Shown piece by piece: positions 30,183 to 39,975 of a stretch of 64,000 bases of DNA (position 1 is the first letter of the stretch; every line of letters begins with the position of its first letter). This stretch comes from Xenorhabdus yunnanensis. GTDB lineage: Bacteria; Pseudomonadota; Gammaproteobacteria; Enterobacterales; Enterobacteriaceae. Below the pieces are notes generated by a model. The model saw only the letters and a program-made list of their open reading frames with translations. It made no database searches and was not told where the DNA came from. The DNA lies in contig NZ_JAQRFI010000006.1 in assembly GCF_028598805.1 (NCBI RefSeq), forward strand, positions 1-64,000, read 5' to 3'. Position numbers and translations under genes: made by a program.

Positions 30183-31436
30183 TTAACTGCGAGGTAAATA
30201 ATTACCATAACCAATCCACTTATACGTTGTCAGTGCATCAAGCCCCATTGGGCCTCTGGAGTGTAATTTCTGGGTACTGACAGCCACTTCAGCTCCCAAA
30301 CCAAATTGTCCCCCATCGGTAAAACGAGTACTTGCATTCACATATACTGCTGCTGAATCCACATGGCGCACAAAGTGATCAGCCTGCTGCAAAGAATCTG
30401 TCAAGATCGCATCAGAGTGGGCAGTGCCATAAGTACGAATGTGCTCAATAGCTTGCTCAATACTACTAACAACTTCCACATTCATATCCAAAGATAACCA
30501 TTCATCACAGTAATCATCTTCTGTCACTTCGACGACGGTTGCCGGTCCATCTCCCAACCATGCCATTGCTGATTTACTTGCATGCAATGTCACTCCCAGC
30601 TCTTTCATTTTGATACTCAAAATGGGCAGGAAATCAGTCGCTATCTTTTCATGTACTAATAACGTTTCCAGTGAATTACAGGCACTTGGACGCTGAACTT
30701 TCGCATTAGTAATTATTTCTAATGCTTTTTCAACATTGATGGTTTCATCCACAAACGTGTGACAAACACCAATGCCACCAGTAATCACAGGAATAGTTGA
30801 TTGTTCCCGGCACAATTTATGTAATCCGGCCCCACCTCGAGGGATCAACATATCGACATAGCGATCCATTTTCAGTAATTCAGCCACTAATTCACGATCT
30901 GGCTTATTAATAGCCTGAACCGCAGCAGTCGGTAAGCCACTTTGTTCCAATGCCTGTTGTATGACTTTAACCATCGCCTGATTAGTATGATGGGTTTCTT
31001 TGCCACCACGAAGTATCACAGCATTACCTGTTTTCAGGCACAAAGATGCCACATCAATAGTAACATTGGGGCGAGCTTCATAAATCACGCCAATCACCCC
31101 TAAAGGAACTCGGCGACGGCTCAATTGCAATCCACTATCCAATAATTGTCCATCAATGACTTGCCCTACAGGATCAGCCAGACGGCAGACTTGGCGTACA
31201 TCATTGGCAATCGCATTCAGTCGTTCAGGCGTCAGTAATAACCGATCGAGCAGCGCTTCATTCATTCCCTGTTCACGGGCTTGCCCCATATCTTGCTGAT
31301 TGGCAGCAAGGATGACTTCAATTTCTGCTTCCAACAAATCAGCAATATGATTCAACGCTTGGTTTTTCTGGTTGGTACTTAATTGTGCCAACTGCCATGA
31401 TGCTGCTTTAGCTGCTTTTCCCATCTGCTCTAGCAT
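30183..31436 (-). CDS. proA: gamma-glutamyl phosphate reductase
   Basis: Second step of proline synthesis: NADPH reduction of gamma-glutamyl phosphate to glutamate semialdehyde. 417 aa, the E. coli length, ALDH-like fold. Catalytic Cys in [15 protein letters not shown] (about 255); cofactor-binding [14 protein letters not shown] and VILRGGKE; substrate region [21 protein letters not shown]. 53 bp after proB; one operon with its own terminator. In E. coli a tRNA-Thr gene follows proA; here aroL does. Confidence 0.96.
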   Translation of the reverse strand: MLEQMGKAAKAASWQLAQLSTNQKNQALNHIADLLEAEIEVILAANQQDMGQAREQGMNEALLDRLLLTPERLNAIANDVRQVCRLADPVGQVIDGQLLDSGLQLSRRRVPLGVIGVIYEARPNVTIDVASLCLKTGNAVILRGGKETHHTNQAMVKVIQQALEQSGLPTAAVQAINKPDRELVAELLKMDRYVDMLIPRGGAGLHKLCREQSTIPVITGGIGVCHTFVDETINVEKALEIITNAKVQRPSACNSLETLLVHEKIATDFLPILSIKMKELGVTLHASKSAMAWLGDGPATVVEVTEDDYCDEWLSLDMNVEVVSSIEQAIEHIRTYGTAHSDAILTDSLQQADHFVRHVDSAAVYVNASTRFTDGGQFGLGAEVAVSTQKLHSRGPMGLDALTTYKWIGYGNYLPRS

Positions 31437-31489
31437 GGTGAAATCCTTAACTCACGATCAATTATGATCTCTCAATTACGATTAATTCA

Positions 31490-32596
31490 TTAAATTACGA
31501 TCAAATCGTCACGGTGAACCGCAACAGCGCCATATTCATAACCCAATATCTGGCTAATTTGCTGTGAATGATGGCCTGCAATCAAACGTAAAGCATCACT
31601 GTTGTAACGGCACACACCATGAGCCAAATCTTTGCCCGATAAACTGCGGATGCAAATAACTTCACCTCGGGAAAAATCACCTTTAACGTTTTTGATCCCT
31701 TTTGGCAGCAACGAGCTGCCTTTTCCGGTAATCGCCGCTTCTGCACCATGATCGACGATGATTTCCCCCGCCGGAGGCGCACCAAAGATCCAACGTTTGC
31801 GGTTTTCCATTGGGCTAGTCAGTCCATGAAAACGTGTTCCAACCGGTTTTCCTTCAATAACATCAGCAATAACATCCGACCTGTTACCCGCAGCGATAAT
31901 AACATCAATTCCAGCACGTCCAGCCACACCGGCGGCCTGAAGTTTTGTCGCCATCCCCCCCGTGCCTAAACCGGATACACTGTCCCCAGCCATCATTTTC
32001 AGCTCATCACTGATGTCATGTACTTCAGAGATCAATTTTGCATCAGGGTTACTGCGAGGATCTGCAGTATAAAGTCCTTCGATATCTGTCAGGAGCAATA
32101 ATTTATCTGCACTGCCCAAAATCGCTGCCAGCGCAGAAAGATTATCATTGTCACCCACTTTAATCTCTGCTGTCGCAACGGCATCATTTTCATTAATAAT
32201 GGGAACAATGTGATTATCAAGCAACGCCTGAAGGGTATCCCTTGCATTCAGGAAGCGCTCACGGTCTTCCAAATCCGCCCGGGTCAGAAGCATTTGCCCG
32301 ACATGAATACCATAAATCGAGAAAAGCTGCTCCCACAATTGAATCAGACGGCTTTGTCCAACGGCTGCCAGCAATTGTTTTGATGCAATAGTTGCCGGAA
32401 GGTCAGGGTATCCCAAATGCTCGCGTCCAGCGGCAATCGCACCAGAAGTCACAATAATAATGCGGTGACCTTTTTCATGTTGTTGAGCACATTGACGAAC
32501 CAGCTCCACAATGTGGGCACGATTTAAACGACGAGAGCCACCAGTCAATACACTCGTCCCCAGTTTCACAACCAATGTTTGGCTGCCATTCATCAT
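31490..32596 (-). CDS. proB: glutamate 5-kinase
   Basis: First and feedback-regulated step of proline synthesis. 368 aa. Amino-acid kinase domain (about 1-260: [66 protein letters not shown]) and a C-terminal PUA domain (about 275-368). Start MMNGSQTL; the second Met is equally possible. Upstream of proA. The E. coli neighbour phoE is absent between crl and proB. Confidence 0.96.
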   Translation of the reverse strand: MMNGSQTLVVKLGTSVLTGGSRRLNRAHIVELVRQCAQQHEKGHRIIIVTSGAIAAGREHLGYPDLPATIASKQLLAAVGQSRLIQLWEQLFSIYGIHVGQMLLTRADLEDRERFLNARDTLQALLDNHIVPIINENDAVATAEIKVGDNDNLSALAAILGSADKLLLLTDIEGLYTADPRSNPDAKLISEVHDISDELKMMAGDSVSGLGTGGMATKLQAAGVAGRAGIDVIIAAGNRSDVIADVIEGKPVGTRFHGLTSPMENRKRWIFGAPPAGEIIVDHGAEAAITGKGSSLLPKGIKNVKGDFSRGEVICIRSLSGKDLAHGVCRYNSDALRLIAGHHSQQISQILGYEYGAVAVHRDDLIVI

Positions 32597-32733
32597 ATTT
32601 CTGCCATTATAATTAATTTAAAAAACAAATTTGGAAAACAAATTTGAAAAAACAGTGCTCAGTTTTAACAGGAGAGAAGCGTTATGCCAACTGACATAAC
32701 GCAAAATTTAAAAAAAGTAGGTTAAAAGCAGAA

Positions 32734-33135
32734 TCATGCCATAACTTGTGTTTGAAGAGTGACGGTACTCTCTGATGGGATCAACGTAAGCTTGAGAGTA
32801 TCAAAAGAATCGACCAAACGTTTGTGGAATGCCTGCAAAGTTGATTCAAGGTGCTCAAGATCGGCCTTTTTTTTGATATTCATGGCATGCCATTCACCAT
32901 TTTTATCAAATAATCCTATCTGATAGTTATAAACAAAACCTTGACCTTGCTCTTCTAACTCTAACCACCACCCCCAAAATTCACGTTTTTCTGGCACCGC
33001 TTTTGCACTGACACAAACCGCTAAACAGTCAAAGAAAAAATAACCATTTTTGCACTTTAATTCACGTAAATACGGCCCTAATGCAGAAAAACTCTTCAAC
33101 AACCTATTTTTAGAATAACTTGCAGATAAAGTCAT
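32734..33135 (-). CDS. crl: sigma factor-binding protein Crl
   Basis: Binds sigma-S (RpoS) and helps it assemble with core RNA polymerase, boosting the general stress regulon and surface-fibre genes. 133 aa, the E. coli size. Conserved core FFFDCLAVCVSAK, PEKREFWGWWLELEEQ and YNYQIGLFDKNGEW. It lies between frsA and proB; a GCGTTATG/CATAACGC inverted repeat (32679-32702) after the stop may end its transcript, although the T tract is poor. Confidence 0.94.
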   Translation of the reverse strand: MTLSASYSKNRLLKSFSALGPYLRELKCKNGYFFFDCLAVCVSAKAVPEKREFWGWWLELEEQGQGFVYNYQIGLFDKNGEWHAMNIKKKADLEHLESTLQAFHKRLVDSFDTLKLTLIPSESTVTLQTQVMA

Positions 33136-33205
33136 ACAAAGGTCTCCTTATTACAGAGCACCTTTGTATCAAATGATTAAAAAATATCAAGTAATAAATT
33201 TAGTT

Positions 33206-34453
33206 TTATAAAACTTTATCTTTCAACCATACACTTATTTCGTGTAATGCCTTATTGAAACCACTATAAACTGATGTAGCAGGAATAGCCCGCAATGAAC
33301 CATCCATTGATGACATGGCAATTAGCTTCGAGTCTTTCCTTGGGCTAAAAATATCACCTTCCCAATACACCGAAAGCATGGGCACAGTACAACGACGCCC
33401 CAACAGCCCTTGGTTTTTTAATGAAAAGCAACTCAGTTCTGAACGTAATCTTTCTTCATCAACGTGATAAATACCCAAGCGACTGGCCAATACGTCAATA
33501 TACATTGACGGAATTTTCTGCTGTAATTTTTCATCATGCAGTAATTCATGAACAATCGGGCCTATCACCGATACTGCTTTAATAAGTTTCGGTTCCAGAT
33601 AGGCAAGGCGAACAGCGATATTCGCACCAAAACGAAAACCAAATACACCGATACGGGTATGATCAATCCATGGCACGCTATGCAATTGTTGCAGAATTTG
33701 TTGATGAAGTGCGCAAGTATCTTGCGTCAATGTGAATTTAGCGGAGTAACCAACGGAAGGCATATCTACCGTTAACATTGCAAATCCAAGAGGCGAAAAG
33801 TGTTCCCGGAATAACCGCCAACAATCACTCTGTACATTATCAAGGCTGGCACAAACTAATATCGTCGGACAAGGTTCCTGTATATGAGAAGGAAGGTGCA
33901 ATAATCCAGTAACACTTTTGCCCTCTTCCAGCCGGAATTCCAATTTTTGCAATTTATGCCCAGAAAAATGCGCTGCGTTTTCATAGGATTTATTCGCCAG
34001 CGCAGTTGCCTGATCGGCCAATTCATCACCGCGTAAATGAGGATAAGCGGCAATACTGTATAACGTTGCGGCCTTTAACCAACATACACCGGCTTTTTCT
34101 GCATCCTCAGTCTGCAATGCTTCCTGTTGACAATACATTGCCTTCTGAGACCACTCAAATGCCCAGTTTCCTTTACGATAGCCGATCACAGTATCCAACA
34201 AATATTCAGTACTGCGCTCGGCATCCGTCACGGCAATCCGACTAAGGACGTCTTGAATTTCCAGCGGATTTACTCCCCTCCAGATCCAAGCGAGCCAATT
34301 AATCATTCGATACCAACACTCGCGGCGCTCCCCACCAAGCATACTATTACCGCCAGTGATAGACTGTAGGCGAGTATATTTCACCAGTGTAGAGGTCTCA
34401 CGATGTTTAAATCGAGGCTTAAACAACGATTCTGAAAGGTTTTGTTTAGTCAT
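33206..34453 (-). CDS. frsA: esterase FrsA (fermentation/respiration switch protein)
   Basis: 415-aa alpha/beta-hydrolase-like protein (YafA/FrsA; E. coli 414). In Vibrio it was proposed to bind IIA-Glc or act as a decarboxylase; esterase is the usual annotation and the true substrate is uncertain. N-terminal NLSESLFKPRFKHRETSTLV and WYRMINWLAWIWRGV, hydrolase core LTVDMPSVGYSAK, GFRFGANIAVRLAYLEP (the usual GXSXG nucleophile serine is Arg-Phe here, as in the family), and LLGRRCTVPMLSVYW. Lies between gpt and crl as in E. coli. Confidence 0.93.
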   Translation of the reverse strand: MTKQNLSESLFKPRFKHRETSTLVKYTRLQSITGGNSMLGGERRECWYRMINWLAWIWRGVNPLEIQDVLSRIAVTDAERSTEYLLDTVIGYRKGNWAFEWSQKAMYCQQEALQTEDAEKAGVCWLKAATLYSIAAYPHLRGDELADQATALANKSYENAAHFSGHKLQKLEFRLEEGKSVTGLLHLPSHIQEPCPTILVCASLDNVQSDCWRLFREHFSPLGFAMLTVDMPSVGYSAKFTLTQDTCALHQQILQQLHSVPWIDHTRIGVFGFRFGANIAVRLAYLEPKLIKAVSVIGPIVHELLHDEKLQQKIPSMYIDVLASRLGIYHVDEERLRSELSCFSLKNQGLLGRRCTVPMLSVYWEGDIFSPRKDSKLIAMSSMDGSLRAIPATSVYSGFNKALHEISVWLKDKVL

Positions 34454-34468
34454 AACAAAAGAAGAATC

Positions 34469-34930
34469 TTACTGCTTATCACAAATAGGTGGAACGAACA
34501 TTACTCCCATATCCCATGGCTGTTCAATCCATGTATTTTGGGGAATATCAACGACATAATCATCTACAAGAGGACGACCGGCGGGCTTTGCAAAAATCGT
34601 TACAAAGTGGGCTTTCGGATACATTTCACGGATTGCCTGAGCAGTGCCTCCAGTGTCAACCAGATCATCAACAATGATGAAACCTTCACCGTCACCTTCC
34701 GCTTTTTTCAATATATTCAACTCGCGCTGATTATCGTGGTCATAGCTGGAAATGCAGACAGTATCAACATGGCGAATTCCTAATTCACGAGCCAGTAACG
34801 CCCCCGGCACAAGACCGCCACGGCTGACGGCAATAATACCTTTCCATTGCTCTACAGGAAGTAAACGCTGTGCCAATTGACGGGCATGTATTTGCAACAT
34901 ATCCCACGTTACAACATATTTTTCACTCAT
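34469..34930 (-). CDS. gpt: xanthine-guanine phosphoribosyltransferase
   Basis: Purine salvage: converts xanthine, guanine and, less well, hypoxanthine to their nucleotides with PRPP. 153 aa. PRPP loop [15 protein letters not shown] (about 83-97), N-terminal [40 protein letters not shown], and C-terminal [16 protein letters not shown]. Divergent from pepD as in E. coli, with frsA 15 bp downstream. Confidence 0.96.
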   Translation of the reverse strand: MSEKYVVTWDMLQIHARQLAQRLLPVEQWKGIIAVSRGGLVPGALLARELGIRHVDTVCISSYDHDNQRELNILKKAEGDGEGFIIVDDLVDTGGTAQAIREMYPKAHFVTIFAKPAGRPLVDDYVVDIPQNTWIEQPWDMGVMFVPPICDKQ

Positions 34931-35194
34931 AAAATTTGATCCTGGAAACTAAAGAATATTTCAGAAAAGTGTTTTTTTTTGCGGAAAAAAGGTTGCGCGA
35001 GATTATAGTGATTTGAACAGACAAAAACCAGTAAAAACAAGGTAAGCCCTCATTCTCACAGCACATTGAAAGCAATAAAATGATATTCTCAGGCATAACA
35101 TGGACATTAGGACAACGCAGATAACAATAAGCGCCCTAATGTGTCAAACATTACCATTTTTATCTCACCAAAATGTAGTTACAGGAGATTCGCC

Positions 35195-36655
35195 GTGTCC
35201 GAATTATCAACATTATCCCCTCAACTATTATGGGATATTTTTGCCCAAATCTGTTCCATTCCTCATCCTTCCTACCATGAAGAAGCGCTGGCATCCCATA
35301 TCATTGAGTGGGCAAAAAGCAAAAATTTCCATGTAGAACGGGATGAAGTCGGCAATATTTTGATCAGAAAGCCCGCTTCAAAAGGTATGGAAAATCGCAA
35401 GACGGTCGTACTTCAAGCGCACCTAGATATGGTTCCGCAAAAAAATAACGATACCCAACACGATTTCACACAAGACCCTATCCGCCCTTATATTGATGGT
35501 GAGTGGGTTACGGCTGATGGTACAACTCTGGGAGCTGATAATGGTATCGGCATGGCTTCAGCGCTGGCAGTATTAGCTGACGAATCCATCAAACACGGTC
35601 CATTGGAAGTTTTACTGACCATGACCGAAGAAGCAGGTATGGATGGTGCATTCGGTCTGAAATCTGGCTGGTTGCAAGCCGATATTCTGATCAATACTGA
35701 TTCAGAAGAAGAAGGCGAAATCTACATGGGTTGTGCTGGTGGTATTGATTTTGTCACAACCTTGCAACTGTCCCGCGAAACTCTGCCAGATAATTATAAG
35801 ACTCTGCAACTGACTATTAAGGGATTAAAAGGTGGTCACTCTGGTGGTGATATTCATCTGGGATTAGGTAATGCCAACAAATTACTGGCCCGTTTCCTAG
35901 CCGCGCATGTCGATGAATTGGAACTGAAATTAATTCACCTGCAAGGTGGAACCCTGCGCAATGCCATTCCTCGTGAAGGTTCTACCGTGATTGCTGTTCC
36001 TGCCGATAAAGTCGAAAAATTATATCAATTGAAAGACAACTATCTGGAAACATTGAAAAACGAATATGCTGTCGTTGAAAACAATCTCACTCTCTTGTTG
36101 GATGAAACCGAAGCATCATCACAAGCACTAACAGCGGATTGTCAGACTCTTTTCGTATCCATGCTAAATAGTATGCCTAATGGCGTTATTCGCATGAGTG
36201 ATGTCGCCAAAGGTGTTGTAGAAACTTCGCTGAACGTAGGCGTTGTAATAATGGATGAAGAAAAAGTTGAAGTTATTTGCCTGATTCGTTCACTGATCGA
36301 AAGCGGTAAAGTTTATGTTGTTGAAATACTGAATTCTCTGGCAACACTGTCCGGAGCAGAAACAGTAGCGAGTGGCAGCTATCCGGGCTGGCAGCCTGAT
36401 GCCAATTCTCCAATCATGCATTTAGTTCGCGAGACTTATCATCAATTATTCGATAAAACTCCGAATATCATGGTGATCCACGCAGGTTTGGAATGTGGTC
36501 TATTCAAAAAACCGTATCCTGATATGGACATGGTTTCTATCGGCCCAACCATTCGAGGTGCTCATTCCCCTGATGAAAAAGTTCACATTAAAAGTGTTGG
36601 TCAATATTGGCAGTTACTCACTGCAATTCTAAAAGCTATCCCGGCTAAAGAATAA
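35195..36655 (+). CDS. pepD: aminoacyl-histidine dipeptidase (peptidase D)
   Basis: Cytosolic M20 zinc dipeptidase that cleaves carnosine and other unblocked dipeptides. The start is the GTG at 35195 (VSELSTLSPQLLWDIF) behind CAGGAG, giving 486 aa as in E. coli (485); the frame is open from an ATG at 35141 but the extra 18 residues are not in the family. Metal-binding and catalytic blocks: QAHLDMVPQKN, ADNGIGMASALA, TMTEEAGMDGA, INTDSEEEGEIYMGCAGG and HAGLECGLF. Confidence 0.96.
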   Translation: MSELSTLSPQLLWDIFAQICSIPHPSYHEEALASHIIEWAKSKNFHVERDEVGNILIRKPASKGMENRKTVVLQAHLDMVPQKNNDTQHDFTQDPIRPYIDGEWVTADGTTLGADNGIGMASALAVLADESIKHGPLEVLLTMTEEAGMDGAFGLKSGWLQADILINTDSEEEGEIYMGCAGGIDFVTTLQLSRETLPDNYKTLQLTIKGLKGGHSGGDIHLGLGNANKLLARFLAAHVDELELKLIHLQGGTLRNAIPREGSTVIAVPADKVEKLYQLKDNYLETLKNEYAVVENNLTLLLDETEASSQALTADCQTLFVSMLNSMPNGVIRMSDVAKGVVETSLNVGVVIMDEEKVEVICLIRSLIESGKVYVVEILNSLATLSGAETVASGSYPGWQPDANSPIMHLVRETYHQLFDKTPNIMVIHAGLECGLFKKPYPDMDMVSIGPTIRGAHSPDEKVHIKSVGQYWQLLTAILKAIPAKE

Positions 36656-36665
36656 GCCTATATTG

Positions 36666-36699
36666 TCTCTCCCCTGCCATCTGCTTGCGGGAGAGATTT
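36666..36699. terminator. hairpin between pepD and dinB
   Basis: TCTCTCCC (36666-36673) / GGGAGAGA (36689-36696) followed by TTTC. The T tract is short. It sits between the convergent genes and could serve both. Confidence 0.55.
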
Positions 36700-36714
36700 C
36701 ATTTACACTTTACT

Positions 36715-37770
36715 TTACCACTCCAATAAGAGCTGGCGTTCCAGTTGTGGATTTTGTAATGTCACATGTAGCCCAACCAACCTGACTCCTCGCCCTTCCC
36801 TGCGTGTTTCCCAAGCTTGTTTTGCTACCTGAATCAGATCGAGTTTATCCAACACAGGATGGACGTGTTCCTGTGTCGTCAATTGAAAATCGTCAAACTT
36901 TAATTTGATACCTTGACGGGCAATACGGAGATTGGATTTTACTTTCTCCAACCGTTTTTCCAACTCAGGATAAAGTTTTTCAATCAGTTCAACGCATTCA
37001 TGCCATTCATGAATATCCTGAGCCAACGTTTTTTCCACCCCAACAGATTTGCGCAAACGTTCTGGCGTAATCAGCCGCTCATCAATGCCGTGGCAGCGTT
37101 CCCAAAGTGATAAACCAAACTTACCTAAATTTTTTATTAATGCCAGCTTATCGTAATGTTGAACATCAAAGCAGGTTTCCAACCCCATGTCTGACAAACG
37201 CTTAGCCGTAACTTTTCCAACGCCGGGAATTTTGCATAATGGCAGTAACTTAACAAAAGTCTCTACCTGCTCAGGGGAGATAACATATTGCCCATTGGGT
37301 TTATTGATATCAGAGGCTATCTTGGCTAAAAACCTGACTGGCGCCACACCGGCAGAAGCCGTTAACTGCAATTCATCAAAAATTACCTGACGAATTTCTT
37401 GAGCAATCAAAGTGGCAGAACCGTGACAATAATGGCAATCCGTCACATCCAGATAGGCTTCATCCAAGGAGAGAGGCTCAATCAACTCAGTGTAACGGGA
37501 AAAAATTTGCCGGATATGTTGAGAGACTTCTTTATAAAGCGCCATTCTACCGGGAATCACTTTCAATTGAGGGCAAAGTTTTAATGCCATGGCTGTGGAC
37601 ATCGCACTATGTACTCCAAAACGACGGGCGAGATAATTTGCCGTACTAATTACCCCCCTTCGATCAGCACTCCCTCCTACTGCAATAGGAATATTGCAGA
37701 GTGATGGATTATTTCGCATTTCAATGGCAGCAAAAAAGCAGTCCATATCAATATGAATAATTTTTCGCAT
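36715..37770 (-). CDS. dinB: DNA polymerase IV (DinB)
   Basis: Error-prone Y-family translesion polymerase induced by SOS. 351 aa from [17 protein letters not shown], the E. coli length (four upstream codons dropped). Active-site Asp in HIDMDCF and the Asp-Glu pair in [10 protein letters not shown]; HhH region [13 protein letters not shown]; little-finger domain; a C-terminal clamp-binding tail QLLLEW. A LexA-like box lies 40-55 bp upstream. To the right the DNA changes to an accessory patch. Confidence 0.96.
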   Translation of the reverse strand: MRKIIHIDMDCFFAAIEMRNNPSLCNIPIAVGGSADRRGVISTANYLARRFGVHSAMSTAMALKLCPQLKVIPGRMALYKEVSQHIRQIFSRYTELIEPLSLDEAYLDVTDCHYCHGSATLIAQEIRQVIFDELQLTASAGVAPVRFLAKIASDINKPNGQYVISPEQVETFVKLLPLCKIPGVGKVTAKRLSDMGLETCFDVQHYDKLALIKNLGKFGLSLWERCHGIDERLITPERLRKSVGVEKTLAQDIHEWHECVELIEKLYPELEKRLEKVKSNLRIARQGIKLKFDDFQLTTQEHVHPVLDKLDLIQVAKQAWETRREGRGVRLVGLHVTLQNPQLERQLLLEW

Positions 37771-37809
37771 CTGATCTCCCATGCCAAAGCACTATATAAA
37801 CACAAGGAA

Positions 37810-37825
37810 CTGTATATATATACAT
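37810..37825 (-). promoter_or_regulatory. LexA (SOS) box of dinB
   Basis: CTGTATATATATACAT on the plus strand matches CTGT-N8-ACAG except for the last base; the alternating AT core is the favoured LexA spacer. Located 40 bp upstream of the dinB start. Confidence 0.75.
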
Positions 37826-38004
37826 AAATGAATTATGAAACTCTAGCTAATTTTTCAGCAAAACTTCAACGAGTTAATTTCTTGGAATACAAATATAGTT
37901 TTGTATACCCACTTAACTTGAAGATGCAGGCTTCAGGATTTGAAAATTATCATTTAATCGGCAAACAAGTTCTTTCACTTTTTCTCGGAACGTGACATTA
38001 AAAA

Positions 38005-38430
38005 GATGAATCGTGGGATCTGCCACAGCTTCACGTTGTTTAAAATTTTCCCGAGAAAGTGGCATGCAGATTTAGTGTTACGGCGTGGGGAGAGATAAAA
38101 ATCAATTGCATAGCCCCTGCTACCCAATGCACGATACAGATAAGCCCATCAGCCATTGACGACTTTCGTGTACGTTTCGTCAATATACCATGAACAAAGG
38201 TCGGAAGGATTGCGCCAGTACCAGAGCAAACGCTTCTCTATTTCAGGTGCATAATGTTGAACCCAGCGGTAAATCATGGTGTGATCGACGTTAACGCTGC
38301 GTTCGGCCAACATTTCCTGAAGCTTACGATAGCTAATGCCATATTTGCAGTACCAGCGGACGACCCATAAAATGATGATACCAGTGAATGACGGCCTCTG
38401 AATGGGTTTATGATGTTGTTCCTCGGACAA
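38005..38430 (-). pseudogene. IS6-family (IS26-like) transposase, nonsense-mutated and truncated
   Basis: The first 93 codons (38149-38430) read as an IS26-type transposase: IILWVVRWYCKYGISYRKLQEMLAER, VDHTMIYRWVQHYAPEIEKRLLWYWRNPSDL and WYIDETY (first catalytic Asp). A TGA at 38149-38151 replaces the Arg codon of the KVNGRW motif (CGA to TGA fits). Beyond it the same frame continues as WAYLYRALGSRGYAIDFYLSPRRN (second Asp) and FLGKILNNVK.WQIPRF, and then homology stops at about 38005. The last third, including the catalytic Glu, is gone, so this element cannot transpose by itself. Confidence 0.88.
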
Positions 38431-38477
38431 GATGACTCAACTGAGCGTATCAACTACCGGAGCTTTACAACAGTGCC
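38005..38477 (-). mobile_element. remnant of an IS6-family insertion sequence
   Basis: The intact end is marked by the inverted repeat GGCACTGTTGTAAA on the minus strand (38464-38477), one base off the IS26 terminal repeat GGCACTGTTGCAAA. The opposite terminal repeat is not found; the element breaks at about 38005. The stretch 37783-38004 up to dinB has no recognisable gene apart from two uncertain short ORFs. Confidence 0.8.
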
Positions 38478-38503
38478 ATATAACTTTAGCCATCCAACGC
38501 CTA

Positions 38504-39736
38504 TCAATTATCTAATAAACAAATACATGCCAATGCATCGCTCATCTGATACTGTTCCATCAACGTCAATAAATCATCATTGATGCCAAGGATATGCATT
38601 TTCATGGAAAAATAAGCACTGAACATCAACTGAACGTCTTTTTCCGTCACCACCCGTTTTTCCACAACTGCGAGCGCCGATAAATTGGTGCGTAGATAGA
38701 AATAATCCATCACCAATAAACTAAAGTGCGTCAAGGCATTACGTTGCCCTTTCGCATCCCCATTAAAATTTGAAATATGCGGGAACTGGCTGTGATAAAG
38801 CAGATAAGAAAATAGATTACGTAACACACTCGGTTCCTTCATACAGGAGTCCTGTGTCAGCAAATGCCATGTCTCCCGTAACCGAGCCATATTGTTTTCC
38901 GTTCGTTTCTGCGTTTGGTTTTCATCCAATCCCAGTTGATTAAGCGTATTCACATACGTGGATAACAAGAAGTCACTGCCACGTGATAGCTCATAAATAA
39001 ATTTACCGTATACGCCTAATACTGCGGTCTGAAATGCCACCGGATGCGGTAGCTTACGCCGCTTTTCTGTTAGTTCACCATTCTGTAAAGCAGCCAGTAA
39101 AAATTCGAATATCTCCTGAATTCGATCGAAATTTGCTTCTATCTCAAAATTGACTTTATTCAGAAAAATCAGCAATTGCATGGCGGCATAAAGATTATCA
39201 TCAAATTGCGGTGACGACGCTTGAATGAGATTTAGACACCAAAGGTAAACAAGGTATTGAGGATCGGTCAAATCCGATTTTTTCGGTGCTTTCGTCAGGT
39301 AATGGTCTTCTTCTATCAGTTGCATCGCATCCGCTGAAAAAAGAAGTTGCCGGATAACTTCAGGACAAGATAAGGAGAGACATTTGAATGTTACATTACT
39401 GTACTCAACTTCACTACGCGGATACTCCCGACATGTATCACTCATCGCCGAAGAACCGAGCTTGCAATAAATATTGCATAGCCGCTCTTCTGTCAGAAAC
39501 GGGCAGGCTTTTTGCTCATTTAAACGGATATAGGCATAGTTTCCTTTTTTCTCCGATTTCAGTACATATGCCTGTGCGATTTGTTTGATTTCGATGCTGT
39601 CGGCATGGTGATATTTTTTATATGTTTTTTTATCCACACTGATGAACCAATCCTGGCAGCAATGTGAAATACAATCAGAACCGACACACTGAAAGCGTTT
39701 AATAAACATCGGCGTGATGATTTTATGAATGAACAT
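38504..39736 (-). CDS. fliB: FliB-like flagellin lysine-N-methylase
   Basis: 410-aa protein of the FliB family, which methylates surface lysines of flagellin in Salmonella. N-terminal cysteine cluster FQCVGSDCISHCCQDW (Cys17, 22, 26, 27), then ACPFLTEERLCNIYCKLG and DTCREYPR: the CxxC-type metal/Fe-S cluster region shared with YkgJ-like proteins. The remainder is helical without further motifs I recognise. The start ATG is the first Met; a Met ten codons in is an alternative. It stands alone between an IS remnant and an MFS gene, not in a flagellar operon, and may modify something other than flagellin. Confidence 0.75.
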   Translation of the reverse strand: MFIHKIITPMFIKRFQCVGSDCISHCCQDWFISVDKKTYKKYHHADSIEIKQIAQAYVLKSEKKGNYAYIRLNEQKACPFLTEERLCNIYCKLGSSAMSDTCREYPRSEVEYSNVTFKCLSLSCPEVIRQLLFSADAMQLIEEDHYLTKAPKKSDLTDPQYLVYLWCLNLIQASSPQFDDNLYAAMQLLIFLNKVNFEIEANFDRIQEIFEFLLAALQNGELTEKRRKLPHPVAFQTAVLGVYGKFIYELSRGSDFLLSTYVNTLNQLGLDENQTQKRTENNMARLRETWHLLTQDSCMKEPSVLRNLFSYLLYHSQFPHISNFNGDAKGQRNALTHFSLLVMDYFYLRTNLSALAVVEKRVVTEKDVQLMFSAYFSMKMHILGINDDLLTLMEQYQMSDALACICLLDN

Positions 39737-39975
39737 GATAGCGAGAGCTCGTGATGAATGTATACATCAGGGTAGCACGTAGGATTATCTCGGAATGGAC
39801 GAAAAAACTGAGATTTATTGTAGTTATTACCGCATTAAATCATCTCACCCTGTAACAGTGACCAAAATTATCGTACCACAACAGTTTCAATATAGCAGTG
39901 ACATAAATACATTTCATATATACCATTACCGAAATTTATCAATAAACACGGTTATTAATAAATATAAGGGTAGTA

